Shown here: in pieces, positions 1-11,890 of the stretch | Layout: every line of letters begins with the position of its first letter | How positions within the stretch are numbered: the stretch's first letter is position 1 | The notes under the pieces: generated by a model | The model's database searches: none | Told to the model about the DNA's origin: nothing | The model's input: only the letters and a program-made list of their open reading frames with translations | Program-made: the position numbers and the translations under genes | Assembly (NCBI RefSeq): GCF_018873765.1 | Contig: NC_057916.1 | Coordinates: forward strand, 32,649,501 to 32,713,500 | Length of the DNA: 64,000 bases | DNA from: Telopea speciosissima | Taxonomy: Eukaryota > Streptophyta > Magnoliopsida > Proteales > Proteaceae | Direction of reading: 5' to 3'

Positions 1-1071
1 CATTAGTTCTTGAAATATATAAAAAAAAGTTTACTTGAAACTGTTTCCCTATTAGACTTCCTATAAGTGAAAAGACAAAAATGATCCTTATTTCTTAAGC
101 TATTTCCTAGCATTGTTCTACTGGTCTTCTCATTATATGGAAATTCAAATTGCAAGAAAAGGCAGCTGCAAGGGTAGATCGATGTGTATAGAAAACCTAG
201 AAACTGTGGAGCAAGTGGTAGTTCCCTAGAGGCTAACCTAAGATTATTAATGATTAATCTATTAATGGAAAAAGAGTATCTGAGCCACTCGTGTAGCTTA
301 TGCTTACACACAAATTTTATAGGGAAAAAGAACTTTGTCCTGGAGTGTGGCCTACACCAGCACTCCCATGAGTCTATCTCTTCCTCCCCATATGAAAAGA
401 CATCTCTGCCCCCTTATTGTGAGGAAGAGAGCGATAGACACATGGGATTACTAGCGTAGGCCACACTCCTTGACAAAAAACTAAGTCCCAACTTTATAAT
501 TCATTTTTCTCTTCCCTTTAAAAAAGGAGTATCTGAATGACACCTTTACTTTTACCAAAAAAAAAAATGCAATTCAGATCTTCTACGGCACAGCTGCCCT
601 AGCGGCCTGAGCAACGCAGACATAGCCACCCGCGCAATGACCTCCTTACCTCTGCCCAAGCACAGACACCTTCTTTTACTTGTCCCTTGTCTTATTCCCA
701 AAAGTTCTTTAAAATAAATGTATAAAATAGTTTGGAAATGAGATACCATTATGCCATTATCCAAATGTGTCATTGCCATTCATATATTTTTTAGTATACA
801 TGTGAAATAATACTATTGCCTCATTTGGAAAAAAAAAATTGTATCATACTAAAAGGGTAAGAAAATAAGGTTACAAATTATTTCATACCTCGAGGTTGTT
901 AATAAGAAAACCCTTTAAAAAATAAATAAATAATTATTTATGAGAGGGTGTAGGGTACAGTAGCGACTAGAGAACCCTTGCCTATAGTAATCTTAGTTAA
1001 TCTCAGGAATATTAATTGAGTTTGGATTATTAATCTCACAAAAGTAAATGAGAAAATTGTGTATAAAGGAA
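1..1071. other. 3' flank of the minus-strand Aux/IAA gene
   Basis: This flank holds one foldback MITE (329-482) and AT-rich sequence. I see no other gene. If the donor-like site after exon 4 is used, a terminal exon would lie here. A weak candidate reading VEQC then stop sits near 95-140 on the minus strand, but I cannot support it. Confidence 0.5.
329..482. mobile_element. Foldback MITE family A, copy 1
   Basis: This is an almost complete palindrome. The left arm reads TGTCC..GAGTGTGGCCTAC and the right arm is its reverse complement (GTAGGCCACACTC..GGACA-like). An inner ATGAAAAGACA..CTGCCC segment is flanked by complementary CTCTTCCTCC/GGAGGAAGAG stretches. There is no coding capacity. It is the most diverged of five copies in the window. 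Confidence 0.8.
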
Positions 1072-2631
1072 CTAACCAAGTCCAATTGCCTCTGATCCCT
1101 TCATTATACGCAAGCGCTTGCATGAATCTACAAACATCCTGGTTGAAATATTGAAGTAGAAGTTAGTTATGAATAAATCTTTGAAATTAAGGATCTATAT
1201 ATAGTACATCTATATGCGAAAAAGTACTATGTCCGAGAGTGTTGGGAGTGTGGTCTACGCCTCCACTCTCATGAGTTTATCTCTCTCTTTCCCATATGAA
1301 AAGACTTCTCTGCTCCCTCGTTTTGAGGAGGAGAGAGATAGACACATGGGAGCGCTGGCGTAGACCAGACTCTCGAACAGAAAACTATTTCTTTATCTCC
1401 AAAATATAATGAATATCAGAAGAAGGGTGGTCAGGTGGGTTGATAAGAACTTAGAACTTACTCCCAAGGGACATCACCAACAAGCATCCAATCTCCATCT
1501 TTGTCTTCGTAAGTTGGCACATACTCAGAACCATTTAACAGATCCATCAACTTACTCTCATTCATGAAATCTTTCATTCCTTGTGGCCCACAGTTACCTT
1601 CATAATTCACAGATCAAATAAAAATAAAAAAAAAGGTTTTAAAACATGTATAGATCAATAAGCATTTGATGAGAAGGAATTAATAATAATCTGGATTAGT
1701 ACCTATGGTGAAGGAACTAAACATCTTTCCTAAGGCATCAGAAAGTTCTTGGTAACTCTTATACATCTTCAAATCTACCTTACGTAAGTAAGGTGCTCCA
1801 TCCATGCTAACCTTCACGAATGCTGCACTTCCACCATTAGCTTTCTCAGTAGTCTCTTCACTGTTGTTCTTCTGAACAGATAGAATGTTCTTTCTGAAAG
1901 ATCTAACTGGTGGCCAACCCACCACTTGTGTCCTGAAAAATTTTATCCCAAATTTTATTACATATTTAAAGGAAAGAATATGATTTATTTACTTTAATTA
2001 GTCACCTTTACTTGAACTTGTTATATGAGTCACAAGAATTATAAGATGAAAACCCCAAAAAAAAAAAAAGTTGATAATTTTCATGAAAAGCTGATTGAGC
2101 TAGAGATGATCTCTCCTTAGAAAACATAAATTGTTTCAATTTTAAGATAATATTGGCACTACTAATTAATTTTGAACTTAAATTTTGTGAGATCCCAGTT
2201 TTCTTTTTTTTTTTTTTAAAAAAAAAATTAATAAAATAGAAATGAAAATTTTTGATGAGAATATTAAGAGAAGAAAGAAGAGAGAAATACTTGGTGGGTG
2301 GCTTGGCAGGATCATTGGAAGAAGGAAGAAGGTTCTTTTCCTTGGTAGTTGGGCTCTTCTTCTCAGTTGAATCCAAAACAGACTCCTTAGATGGAAAGTT
2401 GAGTTGCAAATCCACTGTCTCAGAGAACCCTCTCTTCCCACCATTCTTGTTGGTGGTGGTAGTAGTCTCACCATCCATGGCCATGGTGGTTCCACCACTA
2501 CTTCCACCTCCACCAGGCAACCCAAGACGCAACTCCGTCTCTTCAAAATTAATCAAACTGTATTTATTACCCTCCGGCACCGTCGCCGCTGCCGCGACAA
2601 GCATATTCGTCATTTTCCGGCCGACTTCCAT
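1072..2631 (-). CDS. IAA: Aux/IAA auxin-response repressor, IAA7/14/16/17-like
   Basis: Exons, in transcription order, are 2631-2291, 1932-1703, 1597-1463+1462 (that is 1597-1462) and 1138-1072. All have GT-AG borders and the joins stay in frame, giving 257 aa. Domain I (EAR repressor motif LRLGL) is at residues 34-38, followed by a [14 protein letters not shown] segment typical of the IAA7/14/16/17 clade. The domain II degron core GWPPVR is at 119-124; TIR1/AFB receptors bind it in the presence of auxin. The PB1 domain follows, with the basic-face Lys at about 154 and the acidic DKDGDW motif at 223-227. Family knowledge: these are nuclear, short-lived proteins that bind ARF factors and recruit TOPLESS. 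The start was chosen at the first ATG; Met7 and Met10 are alternatives. The reading ends in GLG plus TAG directly after exon 4, where a GT donor-like site overlaps the stop, so a further downstream exon is possible. Confidence 0.93.
1223..1386. mobile_element. Foldback MITE family A, copy 2
   Basis: It has the same palindromic design as the other family A copies: GTCCGAGAGTG..TCTACGC at the left and the inverted match at the right, ending in ACAGAAAACT. It is slightly longer (164 bp) because of a small insertion in the left arm. It lies 76 bases from the end of the Aux/IAA exon 3, inside intron 3 of that gene. Confidence 0.8.
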
Positions 2632-2784
2632 GAGGATTCCGGCAATTGAAAAAAAGTACCACTTTTTTCTTGACCCTCCCTTTTATCTCTTCACCTCTCT
2701 CTTTCAAGTTTCAATCCTCTCTGCGTTGAGTTGCTCAACTTTGGTTGTTTGCTTCTGCGTTGTTGGGTCGTGTGGTCAGTGGTG

Positions 2785-2949
2785 TGGTTGGGAGAGAGAG
2801 AGAGAGAAAAAGAGAGGGGTTTTAAGTTTACAGAAAGGGAAAGGAATGGAAGGAAACGAAGAAGGGGAGGTATAATTGGTATAATTGGCGCAGCCTGTTA
2901 TATTAGTAGTATATTGAGTGAATGAATGTGCATTGTACTACGATGTCTC
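2785..2949 (-). promoter_or_regulatory. Putative leader and promoter elements of the minus-strand Aux/IAA gene
   Basis: A GA run on the plus strand (about 2792-2820) reads as a CT-rich tract in the sense direction, 160-190 bases upstream of the start codon. An auxin-response-element core TGTCTC lies at 2944-2949, about 315 bases upstream. Both are visible in the sequence. Their activity is inferred, because a 6-base core occurs often by chance. Confidence 0.35.
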
Positions 2950-3234
2950 CAACCGTCCTGATTTGAACACGTGGTGGGTTTGATATGATGGAACCGTGCG
3001 AATGTGATGACATGATAGCGTCACCTCCCAAATGATTGTGGTAGGCAAAGACTAGACATCTTAAGTCTCATCTATACATCATATCATATCATATATCTTT
3101 AATACTATCATCTCCAACCAACAAGAACCAAGCCTTTCTTTGTCTATGTTCCCCCGTGATTTACCTACTAAGTCAATTTGTTTAACTCATCATTCTAGGG
3201 TAATTAAGATTACTGATGTTAATCTTTCACGCGA

Positions 3235-3430
3235 AAACAGTGATACGTATCGGTTTTGCTAGTTGTCGCTATCGACATTGTGCCGATATCGTATTAGTAG
3301 CATGATACAGACAAGGGGTAAATGGTCAGAAAACTCATTTTTAAAGGAAAGTCAGAGGTATTTTTGTCTGATACAGTCGATCTAGGTCGATACCGTATCG
3401 ATATTGACCGTTTCGATATTGTGCACTAAA
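3235..3430. repeat. ATCGATAC-rich dispersed repeat
   Basis: The block is rich in GATACGTATCGG, CCGATATCG and CGATACCGTATCGATATTGACC words that partly mirror each other. A related block occurs at about 19880-20100 (for example CAGGTATCGATATTGACC). It looks like an old MITE with palindromic ends. No target duplication is evident. Confidence 0.4.
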
Positions 3431-3433
3431 ACC

Positions 3434-3800
3434 TTAAGTCCATCTCATATTAGATGTACGTAAGTAATTCTTATAAAAAATTTTGAATTTTTTTTTTAAA
3501 TGACTTGCTTTTAAGGATGAATTTACAGAAATCCCAACAAGTGGTATCAAAGTCAGAATGTGATCATTTCGGTGTGCTAAGAGGAAACATATGGGTATGA
3601 CTACACAATTTGAATTGTATAATATTAGAATTGTTGGTAATTGTTATACAATGTAATTTTTAAGAAGGTACGGACGGAAGAAGCATGCCAAGGGTAAGGT
3701 TTTGAATAATTTAAATATATTAATCAAGTTTAGATCTTTGAAAACACTTATTGCAAAGGATTAGTCTTATATCTCACATTCTAGAAGGAAAAATGTATTT
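3434..3800 (+). mobile_element. Degenerate small LTR element with a primer-binding-like site
   Basis: At 3534-3539 the sequence ends CCAACA. After AG, TGGTATCAAAGTC follows at 3542-3554, closely matching the tRNA-iMet primer site TGGTATCAGAGC that follows many plant 5' LTRs. A possible second terminal repeat starts near 3757 (AGTCTTATATCTCACATT compared with AGTCCATCTCATATTAG at about 3439). No coding sequence is present. Strongly decayed. Confidence 0.35.
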
Positions 3801-5569
3801 TAGGGTGTCTCACTAAATGAGCCATGATTAAAAAAAATTTACATTACATATATTTTTTCTCTTGAAGGGTTTTCTTGAATATTATTCTCCCAATTTTCTA
3901 AACTAATTACTAAAAGCAATAGTGTCAATTTGTAGTTAAAAAAAAAAAAATCCTCATATGGATATTTTTATGAGCTCTTCCCCACCAATTATAGGGTGAA
4001 AGAATGAGAAGAGAAAACTAGAAAAAAAAATGTCATTGTTCTAATAGTAGATTAGGTTGTTCAGTAATTGGTGTTAATAGTAACGATTAATTCATTGTGA
4101 TTATTGGATTAAGGGGGTATCCACTTGATAGACTAGAATCCATATGTTAAATCCACCCCCTATTCCTATGAGGTTTTTGTCTTTGTTTTATTTTTATTTT
4201 ACAATTTTTATTCTTCAAAAAAATTGAGAGAGAGAGAGAGAGGAAAATGGATGAAATTAGTTCTCCTCCCTCTTTTTTTATTTTTATTTTTTTTATCAAA
4301 ACTAGTTCTCATTGGTTAGAGAGAGAGAGAAGGTGGGACCCAGGTGTTGAGAGGGTGGGACAAGTCAACTGATTGGAAGCATGTGGTGAGATTCATATAA
4401 TAGAGTTAGGGTGGGTGTGGGGGGAAAAGAGATGGGGGCCCATCTGCTCCATGTGACCTTGTTGGCATGTCGCCTCCCTCAAAACCCTCTCCCATGTGCG
4501 CCGCTTCAGGGCGTCCCCCCACCCTTAATTTCTTAGTTGCATTCTCACACTATACTGTCCCTTCTCTTTCTCTATTTCTCTCCGTATCTCCCAAAATCCT
4601 AATTAGTAGGTAGGACCTCACCCATAAGCAACCCCCACTCCTACTAAATAATCCCCATTCAACCTAATTAAATAATATTTAATTAATATAATAAATGCTA
4701 ATTATCAAGAAGCCATCCTCCTTAAATTCCCTTCCCCTCTGAGCTAGGGTGACCTGCACTTAATTTTGGATCATAGGGTATTTTCTGGACCATTAAATCT
4801 ATAACTTTTCTCAGGGTACCCTCCTTTCTTCTGAGAGACCAATGTGAACACATGAAGTAAGAGATTATTAGTAGGAAATAACTGGGAAGGATTGGAGGAG
4901 GAGAGGAGGAGAGGAGCAGGCAACAACCCCTAAAATGAGAGAAATAAATTAATTATTTAATTAACTGTATTGATGATTACTTTCCATTAATTAATTAATT
5001 AAGGGGCTACATAATCTCCTGTGAAGAAGGGTAATTGGTACATTTCCAAGAACTTTCTAATATGAACCTTTTGTTTGCATGAAAAGAATAAAAATCACTT
5101 CTTTTCTTGTTGATCAAAAGACATTTTTTTCCACTTTCTCCTTTTGTTTTTGCATGAAAAGGATCAAAATAAGGTCTTCTTAAGCTTTTCTCTCATCCCA
5201 AGTAAAAACTAGTAACTTAGTTCGTGACAGCTTAAACTAATTGTCTCTTTCATAAAGTACCAACAATGAAATGCTTTACAGGTACGTGGAAACCCTAAAC
5301 CATAAAACAGACAAATGGGTAATTCTTGAAATGACTTTCCAACTGCTGACCCCTCAAAAATTTCTCTGTATATATATATATATTTGGGTTTTGTTCCTTT
5401 AAAAAAAAAAAACCCCAGGTTAAACTCACCTCCCACCCAAATCAAGCCGGTTCTAGGTTGATCCGGTTTTATGATCAGCATCAACCCAACCCAATATGAT
5501 CCATTGGCACCCTTAAATGAATCAATATAGAACCTAAAACTATTCAAACTTGGAAAATTAGTCATCAAT
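3801..5569. other. AT-rich intergenic stretch
   Basis: I see no gene. The stretch contains a short GA microsatellite at about 4226-4243 and a TA run at about 5366-5383. The small open frames here lack domains or codon structure. Confidence 0.6.
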
Positions 5570-5575
5570 ATGTTA

Positions 5576-5972
5576 TTTGTCTACTCGATCAAATAAATGT
5601 ATGGGCAGTAGATTGGGTCAGCCTAGAATCGGATATATTAAATGGTTTGGTTTAACGCATTCTATCAATTCTGGAATTTTTGGCGTATCGGTCAAGTATC
5701 TAACATTTGGTATCAGAGCTAGACACCACTTTACGAGTTCGAATAATGGAAAGAGCAATCTAGGAGAGAGCTACCTATAGTAGATTGAAAGTCGCTACCT
5801 ACTACCAGAGTGAGAACCGTCGTCATGGTTGTGGAAGCGTTGTGGTCTATCATATACCTAATGGGGGCTCGATCTAGTGTATAAGCGCTAGATTGGACTA
5901 GCAAAGTATGAGATAGGTTAAAGGGCTTGATTCAACTCTAGAGTTTTTGACATATCGATCAAATACCTAACA
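5576..5972 (+). mobile_element. TRIM-like miniature LTR retroelement
   Basis: A terminal repeat ending TATCTAACA at 5705 is followed after two bases by TGGTATCAGAGC (5708-5719), an exact tRNA-iMet primer site. About 150 bases later, after a G-rich tract (ATGGGGGC, 5861-5868), a second repeat copy runs to 5972 and ends TACCTAACA. The two repeats share AGATTGG, ATTCNANTCTNGANTTTTTG and TATCGNTCAANTA blocks. Length (about 400 bp), primer site, purine tract and lack of coding sequence fit a terminal-repeat retrotransposon in miniature. The outer border of the left repeat is approximate. Confidence 0.6.
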
Positions 5973-8900
5973 ATAAGATCACCCATAACCCAAATACTTC
6001 TTAATTAGTTGATAAACTCATAAAAAACAACTACAATTAGTTGTGTTTCCGCTAGAAACTATCTTCTTCTTCACGAACCATCCACGAGACCTGAAACAGA
6101 CAGAGTAAAAGTCCGGAGTTGGTCTCAGTATTCAATGGGAAACTAAAGAGTATTCCAAAATGGTTTACCTCTCACCTAGAGCGTGGTATTTTTATTCATG
6201 AGACATGTCCCCTCTTATGAACAAGATCCGAGTTCTAGTAGAAATAGAATCCTTGGGTCGGTGGATTATGTTTCATTTCTTCTTTGAGATTATCTAAATA
6301 TGCATGAGTTATTATTTTTTTTTGGTAACTATATGCATGAGTTATAATAAGAATATAATAAGTTACCAATCGTAACTAATATCTCAGTTGAATTTGCTTC
6401 TTTTTCATGGAGAGTCCCGATCATGCATGTGATTATATTCATACGCTTCTTTATGGGCATATCACGTGGCACATGTTAATTGGAGATGGATAAATGTCCA
6501 CATCAAGTTGTTCTGAATCACTACATACCTTCTTCCTCCATGGATCATTCAAGCACAAGCTAATTGTTTCCAACATACCACATTCAATGGAAAGCAAAAT
6601 TAAACCTACCACAAGCTTACCCATTAAAAGTTACTCAGTCAAATTAATCACTACAACCAAACATTTCTCATGGTAGTGGTCCTTTTGGAAGTTGTAGAAG
6701 ATCCTATATACTTGAAAATGGCAGACATATAATGCCTAAACTTGAACTACTGTCTAGCTTTTAAATTGCTATATATTGGGCATCTTTTGATGTCTGGAGT
6801 TGCAATTTGTGGTCCTGAGGTTGACCCGACAATATGGTTCGGTTCAAATTTCAAACCAGCAAGGTCAGTAAGCTAATCCAATCAAGGTTTTGAAAATTTT
6901 CCACTGGGGGTAGTGAGTTGATAGTTAAATTATAGGTTTCTAGTTTTGCTAGTTTAGGTATTGAAGTCCTAATTAACCGGTTTCTTTGTCTGGTTTAATT
7001 CATGGGCCAAATTAAATGAGCAGACCAACCGGGTCAATTCCACCTATCACATATATCCTCCTCATTCACTGTAGAGTGTGGACCATTATATAAACATCTC
7101 ATGTGGATTTTGCAAAGGATTCTGGTTTTGAGAACAAAATCTACAAAAAAGTTGCAGATTTAAAATTTTCCACTACTATGCAAAAATTAATTGAAAGGTT
7201 AAAACATACTAGAAATTAAGACTTTTCTAGTGATTGGCCGACAATGGGAAGGCTACTTTATTGTTGCCATAAGCTTTCGCATATCCAAACAAGATTAGGC
7301 TCCCCAACATTAGGGACCCAAGCAATATATCTTTTTCTGGTTTTTTTTTCTTTTTCTAATATTCAATATTCATCTATTTTAGGGTTTTTACCCCCACATC
7401 ATATGGAATGGTCCCACTCTGAAATTGCATTCAACCTTGTTTACTTTTGGGAGAGAAGTGTTGGATCTCAGAGGCTAGACCCTATACTGGCATTAGGGTT
7501 TGGAATGACCCTTTTTATGGTCCTCCAGAGAAGGGACCTTCTTACCTCCCATGGTTGCCATCCAATTTAAACTTCAATAATTGTTTTCAGACAATTTCAG
7601 TCCATTGAGTTCGTAGTAGGAGGTGATTAATTTTAGGGTTATCTTTTCATTAAAAAGAAAATTAGGTTTATCTCCATCACATTATCTCTATATACATTTA
7701 TAGGAAAAAGAACACTCCCTAGTTGTGTGGTTCCTGTGGTCAGAAATAAGGTTGCGCATAATTACCATCCCTCCGCCAGTAAAACAAAAAAATTTCCACC
7801 TATAATAATACCCAGTGCGCACTCTCATTGGGCTTCACACTGGTGTACAGATCACATGACCAAGCACTGAACTCTTGCTAGTTATATAATATATGTTTTT
7901 ATAAAGAAATAACTTCTTGTCACCAAAGTAGTGAACTAAGAAGTTGTATTCTTCTTTCAATTGCTTCTTTACCATTTATTTTTTTTGTAACAAATTGTCC
8001 TCTTGTTTTATTTCCAAAAGTTATTTAATGTAAGGATAAAAAAGAATTTTTAAAAAATTAAAAATTAATTATTGCAATTTTTATGTAAAATGGTAGGATT
8101 TAACCTTTTGAAGAAAAAAAGTGTATTATACTAGAAGCACACAAATAAGGTTACAATCTTGTTATAATCAAGGTATTTTTTATGGGTAGCCCTAAGGAGA
8201 GTTGAATTCATGACCACTTAATTGTGAGATGTTGGTCCTTGCCAACTAGGGGTGTCAAACGGTCGGTTCGGCCTGATTTCGGTCAGGTTGAATCAATTTT
8301 GGTTTGGGAATAAGTGAGACCAAAACAAAACCGTTAAGAAACTTCGATTTTTCAATGGGTTTCGATTTTGGTCCGGCATAATTTTTATTTTTTGGTATCG
8401 AGTTAATACCAGTTTAGATCGGTTTGTTTTTGGATTAAAGCCATAACAAATCTTACATTTCATAATCTATAGTGAGGAACGATTCAGTAAAAAACTTTAA
8501 ATTATCTTCCCAAATCAAACAAGTAAGCAATCAAGAATAGGAAATTGGTTTGATATGTTCATGTTATAATCGGAACAAGCAGAATGACTTGCAAGAAAGA
8601 TAACTAATATTGAAATCAATGGAAGAATCTAGTTTGTGGTGAAGTTATTGTTACAAATAAAATCATTGTTTATTATGTACTGTTTTTATTTTGGTAAAGT
8701 TTATTATGTACTTACCTAAACAACAATGTTTTTTCATAACCGTCGTGAAATGTAATTATTTTATTTATCTTAATTATTTTCGTTTTATTATTAAAATACT
8801 ATTTTAGCCACAGTTTGTGTACACAATTGTTAAAAAATTATTTATATCTGTAGAGATTATGATAAACCGTCGTTAAATGCTATCGTTTTAATAAAAAAAA

Positions 8901-9394
8901 CTCCAACCCACCCCTACCACCTTCGGCAACCCTACACCCCGCCCCTACAAAACCCTGGAAAATTGAAAATTTCTAGGACTAAACTAACTTTGAAAAGGGG
9001 TTCTGATGACATTGAAATCAAGTAAACCCTGGAAAATTGAAAATTTCTAGATTCTATTTCGAGGGCTCTCATTGGTCAATAATAAATTTGTGAGGGAACC
9101 CTAAAAATCCATTAATGAACATTTATTATTAGTAATAATAGTATTATAATACTAGTGAAGATAGTAGGATGTTGGATGGACGTATTATTTTTAACCAAGA
9201 AAAAAATAAAAATGTTACTCAGTTGCATGGTTTCTACCCCTAGACACAAACCAATGCCTTTGTGCATGAAAAGACCATTCGGCCCCTAGTGAAATAAAAA
9301 ATCGCATCCAAACCAATGCCTTTGTGCACACTTTCATTGTTATCGCGTTGGTGCAAGACTACATGACCGATTAGCATTCTATAATCGCGGACAT
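5973..9394. other. Intergenic AT-rich stretch
   Basis: I see no gene. TAGGGGTGTCAAACGG at 8246-8261 looks like the end of a hAT-type element, but I could not find its partner end. The blocks around 8727-8880 carry ACCGTCGTTAAAT-type words reminiscent of CACTA element ends. Confidence 0.5.
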
Positions 9395-9770
9395 ATTTTT
9401 TTTTTTTTTTTGGGTAGAAAGAGAATATCTATTGACGAAAGTCATGCAAACAATTCATGGATTTGAGGATGCACACACCTCTCGTAACCATAGATTGGAA
9501 TTGCACCAAAACAGTTGTGCATGTAATCGATAGTGCCCTCCTTGCTAAGGAGTTAGCTATGCTGTAAATCTCCTTTGGAATAAAAGATAAAATACAAGAC
9601 ACAAAGAAAGTAGATAAGTACTGGATGTCTTCTATGATTGGGCGAATTAGCAATGGAGAAGAAAGATTTCCATCATGTAAGTAGGAAATCAAAGTTTTGT
9701 TATCCGATTCAAGATGCACTTGATCGAATCCATGAGATAAACCGCGGCCATATTCTAGTATCATATAGCC
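9395..9770 (-). pseudogene. LINE 3' end with RNase H fragment
   Basis: The minus-strand translation (about 9760-9430) reads as the C-terminal half of the RNase H domain found in plant L1-type LINEs: HLESDNKTLI near the start, then IPKEIYSIANSLARRAL. It ends at a stop followed by a short tail and a T run on the plus strand at 9395-9411, which is the poly(A) tail of the minus-strand element. No reverse transcriptase or endonuclease is attached, so this is a 5'-truncated insertion. A second copy of the same family is at 47.7-48.1 kb. Confidence 0.65.
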
Positions 9771-11396
9771 ACAGTTTATTATAACTGTCACTAGCAGCCA
9801 TATTCTAGTATTTAACGACGGTTTTGAAAATTGCCGCTATAGGATACTTTATAAACGATGGGAATCATCTGCACATACATGTAGGTAAACGTACATCTCA
9901 TAACCAATCACATGTTTATTTTTTTTTTCATAAATACCCCTCCTCCCCTTGTAAATGGCAAAAATAAAACAAATGATTGCCACTCACATCTACGTGTAGA
10001 GGAATCGAACTCTGAGAAGAACCACCATGGATCATCTGTACGTACGTGCAGGTGAACGTACATGTAGTAATGTTGTGTGGTTATTGGATGGTCATCCTCT
10101 TTTGCTGATGGCTGCTTTGGATATTTTCTCACTAAAGACAATAGAATTTTTATTCTTCACTTGGAGTATCTCATTCCAATGGAGGCTACAACACAATGCA
10201 ATTCCTGGCAGATGAGTTAGCCAACAATATAGTACCCGGAATAGAAAGAAAGAAAAATTTAAAAAGAGAGTGTGGGGGTTAGCTAAGAGTAGTGTTTTTA
10301 AACAGTAAGGTTTTGTTTGTTTTGATGTAAAATGGTAAAAATAAAATAAAGAACATAAAATTTCCTACTAAAGAAAAGATTAAGTTTCCCTCCACCTATA
10401 GATGACGGTTCACCCACCATCTTAGGGTTCACAAATCCCTCCTAGAGTTTTGTATATTTCAAAATACCCTCCCAATACCTATTGGTTGTAAAATAAATAA
10501 GCTGATGGACCAATCACGTGTAAGATATCATTATTTTTTTAAAAGAAATTCTAAGTAACTTTTTTAACTTGTTGCGTGCTTATGTGTGATTGTTGTGTGA
10601 GATTGGTCCATGAGCTTATTCCCCAAAGGGTGATTGTGAAACTAGTAAAACTGCATCAATAGTTGGAGTGATTAAAGAAAATTAACTGTGTTATCTAATA
10701 ATTAGGCCTTAATTTTTTCTTTTCTTATTTAATGTTGTGTTTAGTATTAGATTTTTGGTAATGGATGAATTAAAATGTGATCAAATATTCGAGGTATGTA
10801 TGGTTATTCTTGAAGTTTGTAATTTAGATTCCATGTGTTCTAGCTTTATTTACCTACAATAGTAGGACACAACTTGTTCGCTCTCTTGGACACTTGGTAT
10901 CTTTCCTATCACTTTTTAAGTACATCTTTGTATGTATTAGTCCTAAGGTGGAGAGTGAGGGGCAGGTCACATCTTTGCTTACAATTACAAACATAAGAAA
11001 GGGAACATCCCTGACCCCTCCCTTTTCCCAATTTTAATTTTCAAACTTCTAATTACCAAAAAAAATAAAAATTTCAAACATCTATCAGATCACATCCTTC
11101 ATTAAGTCCAGCCAACTAACCACAAAGCCATTCACACTCAAAATTAGAAGCCATATATATCATATTAGGGTAGAAGATCGTTGTCAGGTTGCGTGGCCTT
11201 CGCACGCGCGTGAGCCAATGAGAATTTGTTCAGGGATATAGATAAGGTGGGACGGGGATCACTTGTGTGGTCCTATCTCAAGGGTTTTTGATAATAGGGT
11301 GGGGAGTTTTCATTTCAGAGCCAATGTCAACAAGTTGCACGCATTCCGACAAGGATCTTTTTCCAATATTATCATTTGTTTTTCAACTTTTTCTCG
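9771..11396. other. Intergenic repeats, no gene
   Basis: The stretch contains TTTAACGACGGTTTT at about 9811-9825, matching inversely the ACCGTCGTTAAAT words near 8866. It also has two related CATGTACGTGNANGTACAT-like blocks near 9870 and 10040. The block at 10387-10480 recurs at 25260-25365. I see no gene. Confidence 0.5.
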
Positions 11397-11756
11397 AATC
11401 ATTATCTGCACCATTTCTCTGTCCGGTCTTTTTTCCCAAGTTCCTCTAATAGGAGGCAAAAATGACCACCCTACCCCACAAATTTTTTCATGTACGGTTC
11501 CTTGACCGGTGCGGTTCTCTAGTTCTTCTCACAAGAGGAGGGTGGACCCCACCTGGGCAGACTGTTCAGTCAGGTGCTCCGGGTGGGTCCCACCCCCCTC
11601 TTGTGAGAGGAACTAGGGAACCGTACCGGTCAGGGAACCATAGACGATAACGACTCCCCTACCCCATGCCCGAATACATTGCCCTCGGGTGAGGTCCACC
11701 CCCTATTAGAGGGTCTTGGGGAAATGGATCGGGCAAGAAATGGAGTAGATAATTCT
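11397..11756. mobile_element. MITE family B, copy interrupted by a second foldback element
   Basis: The left end ATTATCTGCACCATTTCTC (11401 on) is the near reverse complement of the right end GAAATGGAGTAGATAATTCTC (about 11738-11758). The interior GACCACCCTACCCCAC and GGGTGAGGTCCACCCCCT match the interiors of the copies at 11891 and 17001. The element is split by the 144-bp foldback element at 11496-11639. Confidence 0.6.
11496..11639. mobile_element. Foldback element family C nested in MITE B
   Basis: The left arm GGTTCCTTGACCGGTGCGG..CTAGTTCTTCTCACAAGAGG is the close reverse complement of the right arm CCTCTTGTGAGAGGAACTAGGGAACCGTACCGGTCAGGGAACC. The loop is short and the element has no coding capacity. 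It sits inside a family B MITE, so it inserted later. Confidence 0.7.
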
Positions 11757-11890
11757 CTCACTTATTCTCTCTCGAATAACTAAAATGAGAGCCAAAAAAA
11801 AAATAGTCTCTCAACTTAGAGAGTACTAAGACCACAAATAATTTGGAGATTTATAAAGATGATGTGTGGGCTAGGTGTTCAACGATCAGA

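Noticed and set aside
2178..2875. Open frames of 122-207 aa on both strands over Aux/IAA exon 1
   Set aside because: Shadows of the first exon and the first intron; the exon structure with the EAR motif explains the region.
7700..7880. Possible MITE sharing GTGCACACT.TCATTG..TGGTG.A..ACATGACC words with 9240-9390 and 62340-62420
   Set aside because: Similarity is short and borders and target duplications could not be defined; recorded only as a hint.
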